DNA of 64,000 nt from Gammaproteobacteria bacterium (GTDB taxonomy: Bacteria; Pseudomonadota; Gammaproteobacteria; SZUA-229): contig JASBSR010000006.1 in the NCBI GenBank assembly GCA_030148865.1, forward strand, positions 1 through 64,000. The letters run 5' to 3'. Each line of letters begins with the position of its first letter. Position 1 is the stretch's first letter. This document shows, one piece after another, positions 27,734 to 38,100 of the stretch. A program made the position numbers and the translations under genes. Under the pieces are notes generated by a model. It saw only the letters and a list, made by a program, of their open reading frames with translations. It made no database searches and was not told where the DNA came from.

Positions 27734-27910
27734 CTCTACACACTCTGCGGTTTCGCTTTTAAATAATCCTGTGTAATTCGCCTTACTGATGATACCCTCC
27801 TGGTTGACAAGAAAAACATCTGCCGCAAAGTCCGCGAAATAAACCATGCAAGCATCCGTCTATTTGCGCAATTCGCGGCTAGCTTCTAACTTTGTCTGCA
27901 GTACGCTTTT

Positions 27911-29830
27911 CTACGCTCCTAGTAAACGATTCACCCGTTTGACGAACTCTGCCGCATCTTCAAGTTGCTCACCCGCAGCCAGTTGCGCCTGTTCGAATAA
28001 CAAATGCGACCAGTCTTCAAACTGACCGTCGTCTTTCATGTCGTGCAGCTTCTGTACCAGTGGGTGCGAAGGGTTCAGCTCCAGTACTGGTTGAGCTTTC
28101 GGCGCATATTGTCCAGCGGCCTGCAGAATCTGCTGCATCTGTGGCGTCATATCGTGCGCACCCAGCACCAGACAAGAAGGAGAATCAGTCAGACGTTGTG
28201 AAACGCGGGCATCGGAAATTGTTTCACCCAGTGCTTTTTTGATACGCTCGATAACATCGCCATACTCTTTGTCGGCTTTTTCCTGTGCGACTTTCTCCTC
28301 AGTATCATCGACCTCGCCCAGATCGAGATCACCCCGCGCCACCGACTGCAAATGCTTGCCGTCGAACTCTGTCAGGTGAGACACCAACCACTCATCAACA
28401 CGATCACTGAGCAATAAGACTTCGATGCCTTTTTTACGGAAAACTTCGAGATGCGGGCTGTTTTTCGCGGCCTTGAAGGTGTCCGCAGTGACATAGTAAA
28501 TCTTGTCCTGGCCCTCTTTCATACGCGTCACATAATCGCCCAGAGATACTGTCTGATCCGCGACACCAGTTTCAGTACTGCTAAAGCGCAGCAATTTTGC
28601 GATGCGCTCCTTGTTGCTGTGATCTTCGATCGGGCCTTCTTTCATCACCTGACCAAAGTTTTTCCAGAACTGAGCATAGTCTTCCGGCTTATCTTTGGCC
28701 ATGCTTTCCAACAGGCCAAGAATCTTTTTCACCGAGGCACCACGAATGCGATCAATGGTTTTATTTTTTTGCAGAATCTCGCGCGACACATTCAGCGGCA
28801 AATCATCAGAATCAACGACGCCTTTGATGAAACGCAAATAAGTCGGCATTAACTGTTCGGCATCGTCCATAATGAAAATACGTTTCACATAAAGCTTGAT
28901 ACCACGCTTGTGGTCACGCTCATAGAGATCAAACGGTGGGTTTTTTGGAATATAAAGCAGGGAAGTGTAACTCTGGTTACCTTCAACCTTGTTGTGCACC
29001 CAGCTTAGTGGGTCTTCAAAATCCATACTGATCTGTTTATAGAATTCTTTATATTCTTCATCTTTGATGTCCTTGCGATCACGCGCCCATAATGCTGAAG
29101 CACTGTTCACGCGTTCGTATTCGGGCGCTTTTTCTTTCTTGTTCTCTTCCTGATCCTCGTCCTTATCATCGCTGCCGAAATCGGATTTCAGCATCATCAC
29201 CGGCAAAGAAATATGATCAGAGTATTGTTTAATAATATGACGCAGGCGGAAGTTGTCGGCGAATTCGATCTCGTCGTCTTTCAGATGCACAATAACTTCA
29301 GTGCCACGCTGCTCTTTTTCGGTGTTCTCCAGGGTAAAACTGCCGTGGCCGTCAGATTCCCAGCGCACGGCTGCATCAGCCGCAGTACCGGCACGGCGCG
29401 TGATCAGTGTGACTTTATCCGCCACAATGAAGCTGGCATAAAAACCAACGCCAAACTGGCCGATCATCTGTGAATCTTTGGCCTGGTCGCCGGTGAGTTT
29501 TTCCAGAAATTTGCGCGTACCCGAACTGGCGATGGTGCCAATATTCTCGATCACTTCGTCACGTGACATACCTATGCCGTTATCGCGAATCGTGACTGTT
29601 TTTGCGTCCTTGTCGAAATCCACAATAATCTTTAGCTCGGCATCGCCCGCAAATAAATCCGCATTCGCCAGTGCTTCAAAACGCAGCTTGTCGCAGGCAT
29701 CGGACGCATTCGAGATCAACTCGCGGAGAAATATCTCCTTGTTCGAGTACAGCGAGTGGGTCATCAGATGCAGAATCTGGCGCGCTTCGGTCTGGAATTC
29801 CAGGGTTTCTTTGGCGGCTTTCACGCTCAT
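27911..29830 (-). CDS. htpG: Chaperone HtpG (Hsp90)
   Basis: A 639-aa cytosolic ATP-dependent chaperone, full length for the bacterial family. The N-terminal ATPase domain contains [39 protein letters not shown] and [18 protein letters not shown]. The middle domain has [14 protein letters not shown] and [16 protein letters not shown]-type sequence, and the C-terminal part ends [11 protein letters not shown]-like. The ATG is preceded by GGAG. The 385-bp spacer to its right-hand neighbour holds the 206-bp repeat. Confidence 0.97.
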   Translation of the reverse strand: MSVKAAKETLEFQTEARQILHLMTHSLYSNKEIFLRELISNASDACDKLRFEALANADLFAGDAELKIIVDFDKDAKTVTIRDNGIGMSRDEVIENIGTIASSGTRKFLEKLTGDQAKDSQMIGQFGVGFYASFIVADKVTLITRRAGTAADAAVRWESDGHGSFTLENTEKEQRGTEVIVHLKDDEIEFADNFRLRHIIKQYSDHISLPVMMLKSDFGSDDKDEDQEENKKEKAPEYERVNSASALWARDRKDIKDEEYKEFYKQISMDFEDPLSWVHNKVEGNQSYTSLLYIPKNPPFDLYERDHKRGIKLYVKRIFIMDDAEQLMPTYLRFIKGVVDSDDLPLNVSREILQKNKTIDRIRGASVKKILGLLESMAKDKPEDYAQFWKNFGQVMKEGPIEDHSNKERIAKLLRFSSTETGVADQTVSLGDYVTRMKEGQDKIYYVTADTFKAAKNSPHLEVFRKKGIEVLLLSDRVDEWLVSHLTEFDGKHLQSVARGDLDLGEVDDTEEKVAQEKADKEYGDVIERIKKALGETISDARVSQRLTDSPSCLVLGAHDMTPQMQQILQAAGQYAPKAQPVLELNPSHPLVQKLHDMKDDGQFEDWSHLLFEQAQLAAGEQLEDAAEFVKRVNRLLGA

Positions 29831-29974
29831 GGGTAAACTCCAAATAGCTTTAAAAATGAATAATTTCAGTGACTAACTGATTGCTAGTCAGTGCATATGG
29901 GGGCACTAAGTTAAAAACTCAAGTCAGGTGGGGGCAAAAACCGGAGGGCCTTGCGGTTTCAGCCAATACGAGGT

Positions 29975-31141
29975 TCAATCCACCATTGGCAGCATCAGCC
30001 GGCGGCTATCGGCAATAACTTCGCGCTCGGGCAAATGCGGTTTCAGGCTCTGCACCAGTTTTTCTGCCGTCGCACGATAAGCAGTGAGCTTGCCGCCGAG
30101 TATGCTCACCACCCGTGGCTGGGTAGCATCGTCGCGCACAAACACTGCATCACGCGATCTAGTGAAGGCAGCACCCTCACCTGCGGGCAGCACGCGCAGA
30201 CCGGCAAAGCTTGCCTGCACATCGGAAATCGTCATGTTTTGCTGAAAATAGTGATTGTAGATTTCCAGTAAATAGCAAACTTCGGCATCAGTGGCGGTCA
30301 CGCCGGCGGGATCACCCTCAAAATCTGTCTCTGTGGTCCCCACCATAACCTGGTCTTTCCACGGCAATACGAATACGGCGCGTCGATCACCGGGTGATTC
30401 CAGATAATAGGGATGCGAAACTTTTCCGGGCAGTACAATATGCGCGCCCTGCACTAGTGCTATCGGCAAACCCCCAACTGCGGTTAAGCGATAGTGCACC
30501 TCACTCACCCAGGGGCCTGTGGCATTAATCACGACTGCCGCGCGCAGGCTATGTGCATGACCATCGCTCTGGTATTGCACGGCTATACCTTCGGCATCAC
30601 GCACCCCACGTTGCACACTAGTGTTGTATCGGATTTCTGCGCCCAGTGATAATGCCGAAGCCAGCACTGCCCGAGTTAAGCGAGCATCATCGGTCTGGGC
30701 ATCGCAATAACTGAATACTGCTTCCAGATCATCAGTGCGCAGGTCATCCAGCAGCGGCCAGTGCTTTTTCTGCACACGGTGATAGTCACGACCACTGAAC
30801 AAAGAATATAACCACAGGCCAATTGCAATCTTCCATGGTCGCCGACTGGTAGATTTGTACACGGGTATATAAAAGCGTTTCAGTTTAACCAAGTGTGGTG
30901 CATTGCTGAGTAACAGGGTGCGTTCACGCAAACACTCTTTCACCAGCGAAATTTCTGCCGATTCCAGATAACGTAGCCCACCATGGATGAGCTTTGAAGA
31001 TTTTGAAGAAGTGCCCTGCGCAGCTTCGGCGTATTGTTCCAGCAATAGCACACGGTAGCCTGCTGCGCTAGCCGCCTGTGTAACACCCGCACCATGAATC
31101 CCGGCACCGATGACTACATAGTCATATTGATTTTCAGTCAT
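29975..31141 (-). CDS. glpD: Glycerol-3-phosphate dehydrogenase, FAD-dependent, short form
   Basis: Oxidises glycerol-3-phosphate to dihydroxyacetone phosphate at the membrane. The FAD motif YVVIGAGIHGAGVTQAASAAGYRVLLLEQ and SSKSSKLIHGGLRYLE are family signatures, and VVINATGPWV and SILGGKLTAYRATAEKLV follow. At 388 aa it lacks the C-terminal domain of about 110 residues found in E. coli GlpD. The start is MTENQYD at 31141, overlapping the phosphodiesterase stop by 8 nt; the track start lies inside that gene. Confidence 0.92.
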   Translation of the reverse strand: MTENQYDYVVIGAGIHGAGVTQAASAAGYRVLLLEQYAEAAQGTSSKSSKLIHGGLRYLESAEISLVKECLRERTLLLSNAPHLVKLKRFYIPVYKSTSRRPWKIAIGLWLYSLFSGRDYHRVQKKHWPLLDDLRTDDLEAVFSYCDAQTDDARLTRAVLASALSLGAEIRYNTSVQRGVRDAEGIAVQYQSDGHAHSLRAAVVINATGPWVSEVHYRLTAVGGLPIALVQGAHIVLPGKVSHPYYLESPGDRRAVFVLPWKDQVMVGTTETDFEGDPAGVTATDAEVCYLLEIYNHYFQQNMTISDVQASFAGLRVLPAGEGAAFTRSRDAVFVRDDATQPRVVSILGGKLTAYRATAEKLVQSLKPHLPEREVIADSRRLMLPMVD

Positions 31142-31880
31142 AACGGCAGGCATAGCGGCGCAGAAGCTCATCCTGCAAAAGTTCACCAACGTGGTCAGTT
31201 TCTACGTGAGCAATTCCCCGTTCGCTCCAGGCCAATGCCAGTTCTGCACTTTGCACGCCATATAATATCCACTGCCAGTCACCCTGCCAGACTTCATCAG
31301 TATTGATTTTTCGCTGATGACAGATTAAAAAATTCGGCTGCAATTTCACTGCAATTTTTTGCTGCGCGCTGTCATATTGGTGCAGCACCCAGCCAGTACG
31401 TATGCCGCCGCACTGTTTCACCTTTTTTATCGCAGCTTCACTGAACGATATAATCACGCACTGCGCGCTGTGTGGCGAGATCATGTCACACAGTTTGGTC
31501 ATCACTTGCTCAACGCCCCAGTGTGCCAGACTTTCTTCCTTGACTTCGATCAGCGCAATCAAACCACGACAACAGGCGATAAAATTCAGCATCTGTTGTA
31601 ACGACGGTATTTTTTCCGGCATATATTTTTCAGCAAAACGTGTTGCTTCATGCGCGCTGTATTGCTGCAGGTTAGCCAGGCTATGATCAAACACTGAGAT
31701 ATCAACTCCGCAGGTGCGCTGTAAATTATCATCGTGGATCACTGCAAATTCACCATCGGCGCACATTTGCACATCGAACTCGATGCCGCAGGCACCAGCA
31801 GCAATGGCAGCACGCGCCGCGAGTAAAGTATTTTCAGGGTAAAGCGCGGAATACCCACGATGCGCAACCAGCTTTATCAT
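31134..31880 (-). CDS. glpQ: Glycerophosphodiester phosphodiesterase
   Basis: A 248-aa GDPD enzyme that releases glycerol-3-phosphate from glycerophosphodiesters. The metal and catalytic residues are visible in VAHRGYSALYPENTLLA, GIEFDVQMCADGEFAVIHDDNLQRTCG and ALIEVKEE. There is no signal peptide, so it is cytosolic as in UgpQ. It sits between glpK and glpD and feeds their pathway. Confidence 0.93.
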   Translation of the reverse strand: MIKLVAHRGYSALYPENTLLAARAAIAAGACGIEFDVQMCADGEFAVIHDDNLQRTCGVDISVFDHSLANLQQYSAHEATRFAEKYMPEKIPSLQQMLNFIACCRGLIALIEVKEESLAHWGVEQVMTKLCDMISPHSAQCVIISFSEAAIKKVKQCGGIRTGWVLHQYDSAQQKIAVKLQPNFLICHQRKINTDEVWQGDWQWILYGVQSAELALAWSERGIAHVETDHVGELLQDELLRRYACRYD

Positions 31881-31882
31881 TT

Positions 31883-33289
31883 TTATTCTTCCTGAGCTGT
31901 GATGAGTGCCTGCAACACTTCCATCGCCGTATCATAACGCGACTCCAATGCCGAGTCATACTCGGGTTCAAACAGCTCGAACTCAGCTCCCGCCTGCCAG
32001 TGCGGCGGCTGCCCTGCCGCCAGCCATGCTATACCGCGCGCACTGGCTTCGCGAATGTTACCGCGTTCAACCACCAGACCGCTGAGATTCGCCAGTTTCT
32101 GACACAGTACATCCAGATTCGACAAACCGCCGCTGAGGCGCAGGCGCGACAGCTCGCATTCAGCACGCATCAACACAAGATTGGCCTGCAACATAAAGAC
32201 TACGCTCTCCACTACGCCTGCGATGCGCTGCGCGGGCGAGAGTTCGTGGTCGAGAAAATGTGGCGTGATTCCGCCATGCCACCAGGGCGACCCCAGACCG
32301 TCGACGGTATTAATATAAATCGGAGGTGTTTTAATCTCTGCCAACCAGTCGACAATATGCGCACGTGAATCAGCGATGCTATATTGTTCTGCCACCCACG
32401 CCAGCGCACTGCCGGCACCATTGATCGTAGCTTCACGCATCCAGGTAATGTCGCTGGCACCGGAAACCGCAATCCCGCTGAGCTGTTTGCGACTGGGGTG
32501 ATAGCGCTGCAGCGCGCGCATAATAAAGGCACCCGTACCGAGATTGATCCGCGCCGTAGCCTCAGCCATTGCCCCAGCGCCAAATAATGCCGCATTTTGA
32601 TCACCACTGACCGCGGTGACAGGAATCTCGTGTCCACGCAGCGACCCATAGTGATGACACACGGGCCTGACATCCGGTAACAGCTTTGGATCAACAGCAA
32701 ACCAGTCACACAGCTGGGGCGACCAGTCGAGTTGTTCAAGATCGAACAACTGGGTGCGCTGTGCATTGCAATGGTCAACCAGATAGGGCTGCTGTTCCAG
32801 CAAATGGAATAATACATAACTCACCAGCGGTGAAAATCGGTCGCTATGCTGGCTGGATGCGTCGCCGGCAAGATAATGCAGCTTGCTGGCACCGTAATGC
32901 GCTGACAAGGGCAGGCCGGACAGGGCCTGAATTTCATCGGCGTGCATTGCCAGTCGTGCCAGTGCAGAATTCGCACGCGTATCCTGCCAGCTCAGCGCCG
33001 GGGTGCAGGCAACACCCTCTTTGCACCAGCCAAGAACGGTGGAGCGTTGCGTGGCGAGGCCACAGGCGCAAATGTCATGGTCGCGCGTCTGCTGCAAAAC
33101 ATCGCGCACTACTGTGGTGACACTGGTTCGCAGTGCCCCGGCAGACTGTTCGACACGACCACCATGCATGCGCTGCAAGCCAACTTCGACCACAGATTTT
33201 GCCACTTCCTGGCCATCGGCATCGAACACAATCGCACGACTGGCGTGCGTGCCCTGATCGATTGCCAGCACACTAGACAGTGGTGACAC
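31883..33289 (-). CDS. glpK: Glycerol kinase (FGGY family)
   Basis: Phosphorylates glycerol. Conserved pieces are VLAIDQGTHASRAIVFD near the N-terminus, SWQDTRANSALA, SGDQNAALFGAGAM with NLGTGAFIM, and RLSGGLSNLDVLCQKLANL near the C-terminus. The ORF track begins at an ATG well inside ogt; the GTG at 33289 (VSPLSSVLAIDQG) gives a normal 468-aa protein that overlaps ogt by only 17 nt. Substrate specificity for glycerol rests on the glpQ-glpD neighbours. Confidence 0.88.
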   Translation of the reverse strand: MSPLSSVLAIDQGTHASRAIVFDADGQEVAKSVVEVGLQRMHGGRVEQSAGALRTSVTTVVRDVLQQTRDHDICACGLATQRSTVLGWCKEGVACTPALSWQDTRANSALARLAMHADEIQALSGLPLSAHYGASKLHYLAGDASSQHSDRFSPLVSYVLFHLLEQQPYLVDHCNAQRTQLFDLEQLDWSPQLCDWFAVDPKLLPDVRPVCHHYGSLRGHEIPVTAVSGDQNAALFGAGAMAEATARINLGTGAFIMRALQRYHPSRKQLSGIAVSGASDITWMREATINGAGSALAWVAEQYSIADSRAHIVDWLAEIKTPPIYINTVDGLGSPWWHGGITPHFLDHELSPAQRIAGVVESVVFMLQANLVLMRAECELSRLRLSGGLSNLDVLCQKLANLSGLVVERGNIREASARGIAWLAAGQPPHWQAGAEFELFEPEYDSALESRYDTAMEVLQALITAQEE

Positions 33290-33749
33290 CCTCGTGCGCC
33301 AGTAATTCAAACTTGATACTATGAATCGGGCCAGAGGTGTTTCCGGAATAGCCGCCAATACCGCTGGCGGCGACAATCCGGTGACAGGGAACGATTAATG
33401 GCACAGGATTCTGCCGACAGGCATTACCGACAGCACGCGCTGAAGTGTTGAGTCGGGCGGCCACTTCACCATAAGTTTTAACCTTGCCATAACGCACTGT
33501 CAACAACTCCCGCCAGACGCTGTTCTGAAAATCCGTGCCCCGCATATTCAGTTTGACCTCGAATCTCTGACGCTCACCAGAAAAATACTGCCTGATTTGC
33601 TGCACAATACTTTTTGCCAGCGGTGATCTCGGCTGAATCGATTTTGCACTCTGCGAAATAAAATCAATTTTTACCAACTGATTGTTTTCCAGCACCAGCG
33701 CAAAATGCGCAAAGGGTGTTTTTACACTGGCCTTGTACTGCGGTTTCAT
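33273..33749 (-). CDS. ogt: Methylated-DNA--protein-cysteine methyltransferase
   Basis: A 158-aa suicide DNA repair protein that takes the methyl group from O6-methylguanine. The acceptor cysteine is in PVPLIVPCHRIVAASG, preceded by SVWRELLTVRYGKVKTYGEVA and SARAVGNACRQNP. It overlaps the upstream exported repeat protein gene by ATGA and the glpK start by 17 nt, so the five genes from 35809 to 29975 look like one tightly packed unit. Confidence 0.95.
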   Translation of the reverse strand: MKPQYKASVKTPFAHFALVLENNQLVKIDFISQSAKSIQPRSPLAKSIVQQIRQYFSGERQRFEVKLNMRGTDFQNSVWRELLTVRYGKVKTYGEVAARLNTSARAVGNACRQNPVPLIVPCHRIVAASGIGGYSGNTSGPIHSIKFELLAHEGVTTV

Positions 33750-35809
33750 GATTTGGCTGCGTGCGCAACTTTCTCGGCGTTGCGCAACAGTTCGATTTGT
33801 TGCATCGCCTGCCTGATCCAGGTGCGGCGAGTTTTATTGGCTGTCATCGCCAGCAACTCGTCGTACATAGTGTACGCGTCATCAAATAATCGGGCTTTGG
33901 TCAGAGCATCGGCGGCTTTGAAGCGTGCTGACTGTGACCAGGGATCGGACATGGTGGGATCAACAGCACGCGCTGACATTAAATACAGCCACGCAGATTG
34001 CGCATAGCGTTTCAGCGCATAATTTGATTCAGCTTTCCAGAAATATAACTCGCGCTGATATTTTGCATCCAGCCATTCATATTTCATCAGGGCGAACAAG
34101 GCCAGTGCTGCTTCGTGCTGCTCCACTGCCTGCAGATCAAACACCACCTGCAAATACTGGTCGAGCATAGCAGAATCAAGTTTCGTGAGTTTTTCAACTG
34201 CCTGGCGCAGCACGTTCACGCCGGCAGCATAATCACCTTCGAGCACCAACACCCGCGCCTTGCGCATGCGCCAGGCAAACGGGTTTTTATCTTCGGGTGG
34301 TTCTTGCAGACTCAGCATGAGGCGCGCCGCCAGTCCAATTTGACCGCTGGTCAGCGTATAGTCGACAAGACGGAAGCGCACGTCTTCCGGTAGCATTTCC
34401 AGCTTCTGGATGCGGGGACTGTCTAAATACAGTCGACTGATAATCTCCATGCCATTGTCGTTTCTCGATACCAGATCCAGCAATTCGCGGTAAGCCATAT
34501 CACGTGTTTTGGCGGCATGTGCATTAAGCGCGAGCACTGCGTAGAGTCCGCTCGCGCGTATCGGTGACTTGCTGTGAATTTTTCTCGCCAGACTGCCCCA
34601 GCCGGCATCGTCCCCGACCAGTAATTTATTCTCATTGCCGGTGGCCTGTCCGATAGCTTCGTACAGCTGCCATAAATCATCAGCATCAACCGGACTCGCT
34701 GAATCCAGCACATTGGCAGAATGCCCCAGCGCCAGCATTCTTTCCAGCGCGATGCAGGCCTTGCCGCGGTGATGCATCAATTGCTCGCGTTCATAGATCA
34801 CATAGTTATACGCCCAGACCTCGTTTTTACTCAACGGCGGTTTCGCATCTGCTTTGGGTTTTTTAACTTTCAGGCGACGTTCGTTCGCCGCCAGTTCCGC
34901 CTCTGCGGCTTTCACCACAGAGTAAGCCGCTTTCGGGTTTGCACGCACACTGGCCAGCATGGACAGGGCCTTTGCAACATCATCCGATGAATCCGCGAGC
35001 AGACTAATGACTTCTTTGTAGCGCGAGGTGCGCAGCAACACCCGCGCCTGCAGTAATTTCCACTCTTCGCCATTGGCTATATTAGTCGCAGCGTAATCCT
35101 GCTGATATTTTTGCAACGCTTTCCGGGCATCAATCACATCGTCGAGCTGCAAATACGCGCGCACAATCAACTGGCGCAGCACGACATTGGTAGCCGCATT
35201 ATCCACACCCCCGGGCTGATTCCACAACAACAGCCGCGCTTTCTGCAAAGCAGCTTCGGGTTGTTTCAGCTGCAGATGCGCCACCACCTGCTGGCCAATA
35301 AACCACTGACTGATCCGCTCGGTAATTTGCTTGCCTGAAACAGCTTTTGCCAGTAGCGCATTACTGCGCGTTAACAACTGCTGCCAGCGACCGCTATCGG
35401 CGAGCAATACCATGCGTTTATTTTCGAAGGCGTACCAATCGGGAGAATATTCCGGCCAGCGTTTTTGTTCGTCATCAAGCAGGCGCAATGCCAACGATGA
35501 CATCCCCAGCGCCACCATCTCATCGAGCTGCGCCAGTGACTGAAACGCTATCGCAGAATCTGGCACCGCTTGCATCTGTGTAGCCGATGAATGACTGCCG
35601 GCAGCGGCGTTCGCTCGCGCGGGTTGCTGCAATGGAACCGTGTGTGAGGATGCCGATTGGCTGGCTGCAGATTCTTCGGCGGCGGGTTTTTTCGACTGGG
35701 TCTGCAATGTGGTCGATGGCGCTTGAATTGCAGCATCCCCAGCCAGCTCGGCAGCATCGAGACTGAGACTGGTGAATAACAGACTACAGATCAGAACAGA
35801 TCTGCGCAT
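33746..35809 (-). CDS. Exported protein with helical (TPR-like) repeats
   Basis: A 687-aa protein of unknown role. The start is taken at 35809 (MRRSVLICSLLFTSLSLDAAELAG), which gives a signal peptide; the track start at 35881 would place the terminator of the rplS operon inside the coding region. A Ser/Ala/Gln-rich linker (about residues 25-80) follows. The remainder is alternating helices such as LGMSSLALRLLDDEQKRWPEY, VLRQLIVRAYLQLDDVIDARKALQKYQ and AVDPTMSDPWSQSARFKAADALTKARLFDDAYTMYDELL, typical of TPR solenoids. It is probably periplasmic. Confidence 0.75.
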   Translation of the reverse strand: MRRSVLICSLLFTSLSLDAAELAGDAAIQAPSTTLQTQSKKPAAEESAASQSASSHTVPLQQPARANAAAGSHSSATQMQAVPDSAIAFQSLAQLDEMVALGMSSLALRLLDDEQKRWPEYSPDWYAFENKRMVLLADSGRWQQLLTRSNALLAKAVSGKQITERISQWFIGQQVVAHLQLKQPEAALQKARLLLWNQPGGVDNAATNVVLRQLIVRAYLQLDDVIDARKALQKYQQDYAATNIANGEEWKLLQARVLLRTSRYKEVISLLADSSDDVAKALSMLASVRANPKAAYSVVKAAEAELAANERRLKVKKPKADAKPPLSKNEVWAYNYVIYEREQLMHHRGKACIALERMLALGHSANVLDSASPVDADDLWQLYEAIGQATGNENKLLVGDDAGWGSLARKIHSKSPIRASGLYAVLALNAHAAKTRDMAYRELLDLVSRNDNGMEIISRLYLDSPRIQKLEMLPEDVRFRLVDYTLTSGQIGLAARLMLSLQEPPEDKNPFAWRMRKARVLVLEGDYAAGVNVLRQAVEKLTKLDSAMLDQYLQVVFDLQAVEQHEAALALFALMKYEWLDAKYQRELYFWKAESNYALKRYAQSAWLYLMSARAVDPTMSDPWSQSARFKAADALTKARLFDDAYTMYDELLAMTANKTRRTWIRQAMQQIELLRNAEKVAHAAKS

Positions 35810-35824
35810 TAGACTTTTTCTGGG

Positions 35825-35866
35825 CACAAATAAAAATGGCTCATGGAGGTTAACCATGAGCCATTT
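35825..35866 (-). terminator. Terminator of the rpsP-rimM-trmD-rplS operon
   Basis: AAATGGCTCATGG and CCATGAGCCATTT form a perfect 13-bp stem with a 7-nt loop. On the minus strand it is followed by TTATTTG. It lies 180 bp past rplS and just before the exported repeat protein gene. Confidence 0.85.
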
Positions 35867-36045
35867 GAGTGTAAACCGCAAGATTAGTTTGAAAACTCGG
35901 CGCTAGCCCGGGTTTTCGTGGCACTTGGATGCGCCACCATTTTTGATCGCTAAGCAGCGAGCAAAAATGAAGCACGGAGGAAAATCGCATTTTGTTCAGT
36001 GCTTGCTCTGATAATTCATGGAGGAATTAGTCAGAGCGTCTTAAA

Positions 36046-36390
36046 TCACAGTTTTTCTTTAATACGTGCTGCCTTGCCGGTGAGACCACGAATGTAGTAC
36101 AGCTTGGCACGACGCACTTTACCACGGCGTTTTACTTCGATATCTGCCACCACGTGGCTGAAAGTCTGGAACACACGCTCAACACCTTCGCCGTGCGAAA
36201 TTTTGCGCACGGTGAAAGCAGAGTTGAGACCGCGATTGCGCTTGGCGATGACCAGACCTTCAAACGCCTGCAGACGTTCACGTTCACCTTCCTTGACACG
36301 CACCTGAACCACCACGGTATCACCGGGATAGAACTCAGGCACTTTGCGGCTCATCTGTTCCGCTTCCAGCTGTTGAATAATGTTGCTCAT
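36046..36390 (-). CDS. rplS: 50S ribosomal protein L19
   Basis: A 114-aa protein of the large subunit, at the interface with the small subunit. The sequence shows [49 protein letters not shown] and the closing [21 protein letters not shown]. It is the last gene of the conserved operon rpsP-rimM-trmD-rplS. Confidence 0.98.
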   Translation of the reverse strand: MSNIIQQLEAEQMSRKVPEFYPGDTVVVQVRVKEGERERLQAFEGLVIAKRNRGLNSAFTVRKISHGEGVERVFQTFSHVVADIEVKRRGKVRRAKLYYIRGLTGKAARIKEKL

Positions 36391-36411
36391 TGTCGTACTC
36401 CGCTTATGCGT

Positions 36412-37158
36412 TTACTGTTGCACCTGTTCCTGCTGAAACTCGGCGAGTAATTTTTTTTGCTCTGCGTCCAGTTGCAGCGCGTTTAACAAATCCGGTCGTC
36501 TTAACCAGGTTCTCCCCAATGACTGCTTCAGCCGCCAGCGGGCAATCTCGCTATGGTCACCACCGAGCAAAACCTCGGGCACCACTTGTGAATCGATGGC
36601 TTCAGGCCGCGTGTAGTGCGGACAATCGAGCAGGCCATTCATAAATGAATCCTGCTCTGCCGATGCATCATCACCCAGCACGCCGGGGAGCAAACGACTC
36701 AGGGCGTCGATGACAACAGCTGCGGCCAGTTCACCACCGCTGAGCACGTAATCACCGAGCGACCATTCGGCATCGACCTGCTGCGCAATAATGCGCTCAT
36801 CAATACCTTCGTAACGGCCAGCGATCAAAATTAAATCCTGATCGACAGCCGCGGTCTCTACCAGTCGCGACTGCTGCAAAACTTCGCCCTGCGGACTCAG
36901 ATAAATCACCTGAGTGCCGGGCCGTGCTGCCGCGCGCGCGGCATTAATCGCGTCGTTCAAAGGCTGCACTTTCATCAGCATGCCGGGGCCACCGCCATAC
37001 GGCCGGTCGTCCACCGTGCGGTGTTTATCCAGCGCATAATCACGCGGATTCCAGCAGCGCAGGCTGACCGCGCCCTGCTTCAGCGCGCGACCCAGTACAC
37101 CATGTGTACACAGGCCGTGGATCATTTCCGGGAACAGCGTGATGACATGAAAATTCAT
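36412..37158 (-). CDS. trmD: tRNA (guanine-N1)-methyltransferase
   Basis: TrmD methylates G37 of tRNAs and prevents frameshifting. From the ATG at 37158 ([13 protein letters not shown]) it is 248 aa. The track start lies inside rimM. Signatures are [46 protein letters not shown] and the knot region with [11 protein letters not shown]. Confidence 0.97.
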   Translation of the reverse strand: MNFHVITLFPEMIHGLCTHGVLGRALKQGAVSLRCWNPRDYALDKHRTVDDRPYGGGPGMLMKVQPLNDAINAARAAARPGTQVIYLSPQGEVLQQSRLVETAAVDQDLILIAGRYEGIDERIIAQQVDAEWSLGDYVLSGGELAAAVVIDALSRLLPGVLGDDASAEQDSFMNGLLDCPHYTRPEAIDSQVVPEVLLGGDHSEIARWRLKQSLGRTWLRRPDLLNALQLDAEQKKLLAEFQQEQVQQ

Positions 37159-37165
37159 CGCAGTC

Positions 37166-37690
37166 TCAGTCGCCACCTTCGATCCAGCTCGCATCCCAGT
37201 CGACCTGAATCTCGCCTTTGTCGAGATCGACCTTGAGCACACTGTGCTGCATCACCCAAGGAATCAGGTACTGCTGTTCACCTTTCACCACCAGTACATC
37301 ATTGGCGCCGGTTTCCAGTAAACCGCTGACTTCGCCCAGCAGCGCGCCATCTCTGCCAAGTACGCGTAGCCCGATCAGGTCTCGCCAGAAGTATTCATCT
37401 GCTTGCAGCGCTTCCAGCTGGCTGCGGACAATCCCGATCTCGCTGCCGGCGAGGAGCCGCGCGGCATCGCGATCGTCTATAGCTTTCAGTTTTGCAATCA
37501 CGGTTTTGGCCTGATTGCGCGCGGCCTCGATCTCGACTTCGCGCCAGCCCCGGCTGCTCTGGCGCAACAGCCAGGGATTGTAATCGCCTATGGCATCGCG
37601 TGGCTCGGTCCAGGAATACAGTTTGACCCAGCCTTTGACGCCAAACACGCCGGTGATTTTGCCGACAACAATAATGTCATCTGCGGCCAC
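37166..37690 (-). CDS. rimM: Ribosome maturation factor RimM
   Basis: A 174-aa factor for 30S maturation that binds S19. It begins with [23 protein letters not shown] and has the PRC-barrel segment [37 protein letters not shown] and [24 protein letters not shown]. The start codon is GTG at 37690. It ends 7 bp before trmD. Confidence 0.96.
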   Translation of the reverse strand: MAADDIIVVGKITGVFGVKGWVKLYSWTEPRDAIGDYNPWLLRQSSRGWREVEIEAARNQAKTVIAKLKAIDDRDAARLLAGSEIGIVRSQLEALQADEYFWRDLIGLRVLGRDGALLGEVSGLLETGANDVLVVKGEQQYLIPWVMQHSVLKVDLDKGEIQVDWDASWIEGGD

Positions 37691-37703
37691 CGGGGCAGCT
37701 GTC

Positions 37704-37958
37704 TTAAACAGCAGTGTTGGTCTGTGCTTGTTTCAGCAGGCTTTTCACGCGCTCAGAAGTCGATGCGCCGACGCTCATCCAGTGTGATGCGCGTGCCAGA
37801 TCCAGCGTCAGACGCTGTTCGCCACCGCGGGCGTTCGGGTTGAAATAGCCCAGACGCTCGATATAGCGACCGTCGCGTGAGGTGCGCGAGTCTTTCACGT
37901 CGATGTGATAGAACGGGGCTCTTTTACTGCCGCCTCTGGATAAACGAATGGTGACCAT
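37704..37958 (-). CDS. rpsP: 30S ribosomal protein S16
   Basis: An 84-aa ribosomal protein, from the ATG at 37958: [41 protein letters not shown] is the standard S16 start. The track adds 13 residues upstream that are not conserved. It is the first gene of the rpsP-rimM-trmD-rplS operon. Confidence 0.97.
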   Translation of the reverse strand: MVTIRLSRGGSKRAPFYHIDVKDSRTSRDGRYIERLGYFNPNARGGEQRLTLDLARASHWMSVGASTSERVKSLLKQAQTNTAV

Positions 37959-38100
37959 GTCTTCTCTCAAATAAGTATCGGGTTCAGGCATACCCAAAGA
38001 GGGCTTACCCGCAAAAAGCAGGGTATTCTACGCGATTTTTTTTCAATAGGAAACGCTTACAGCCGGCTTATTTACTGAGCTGCGGCGATTTTTTTCAGGC

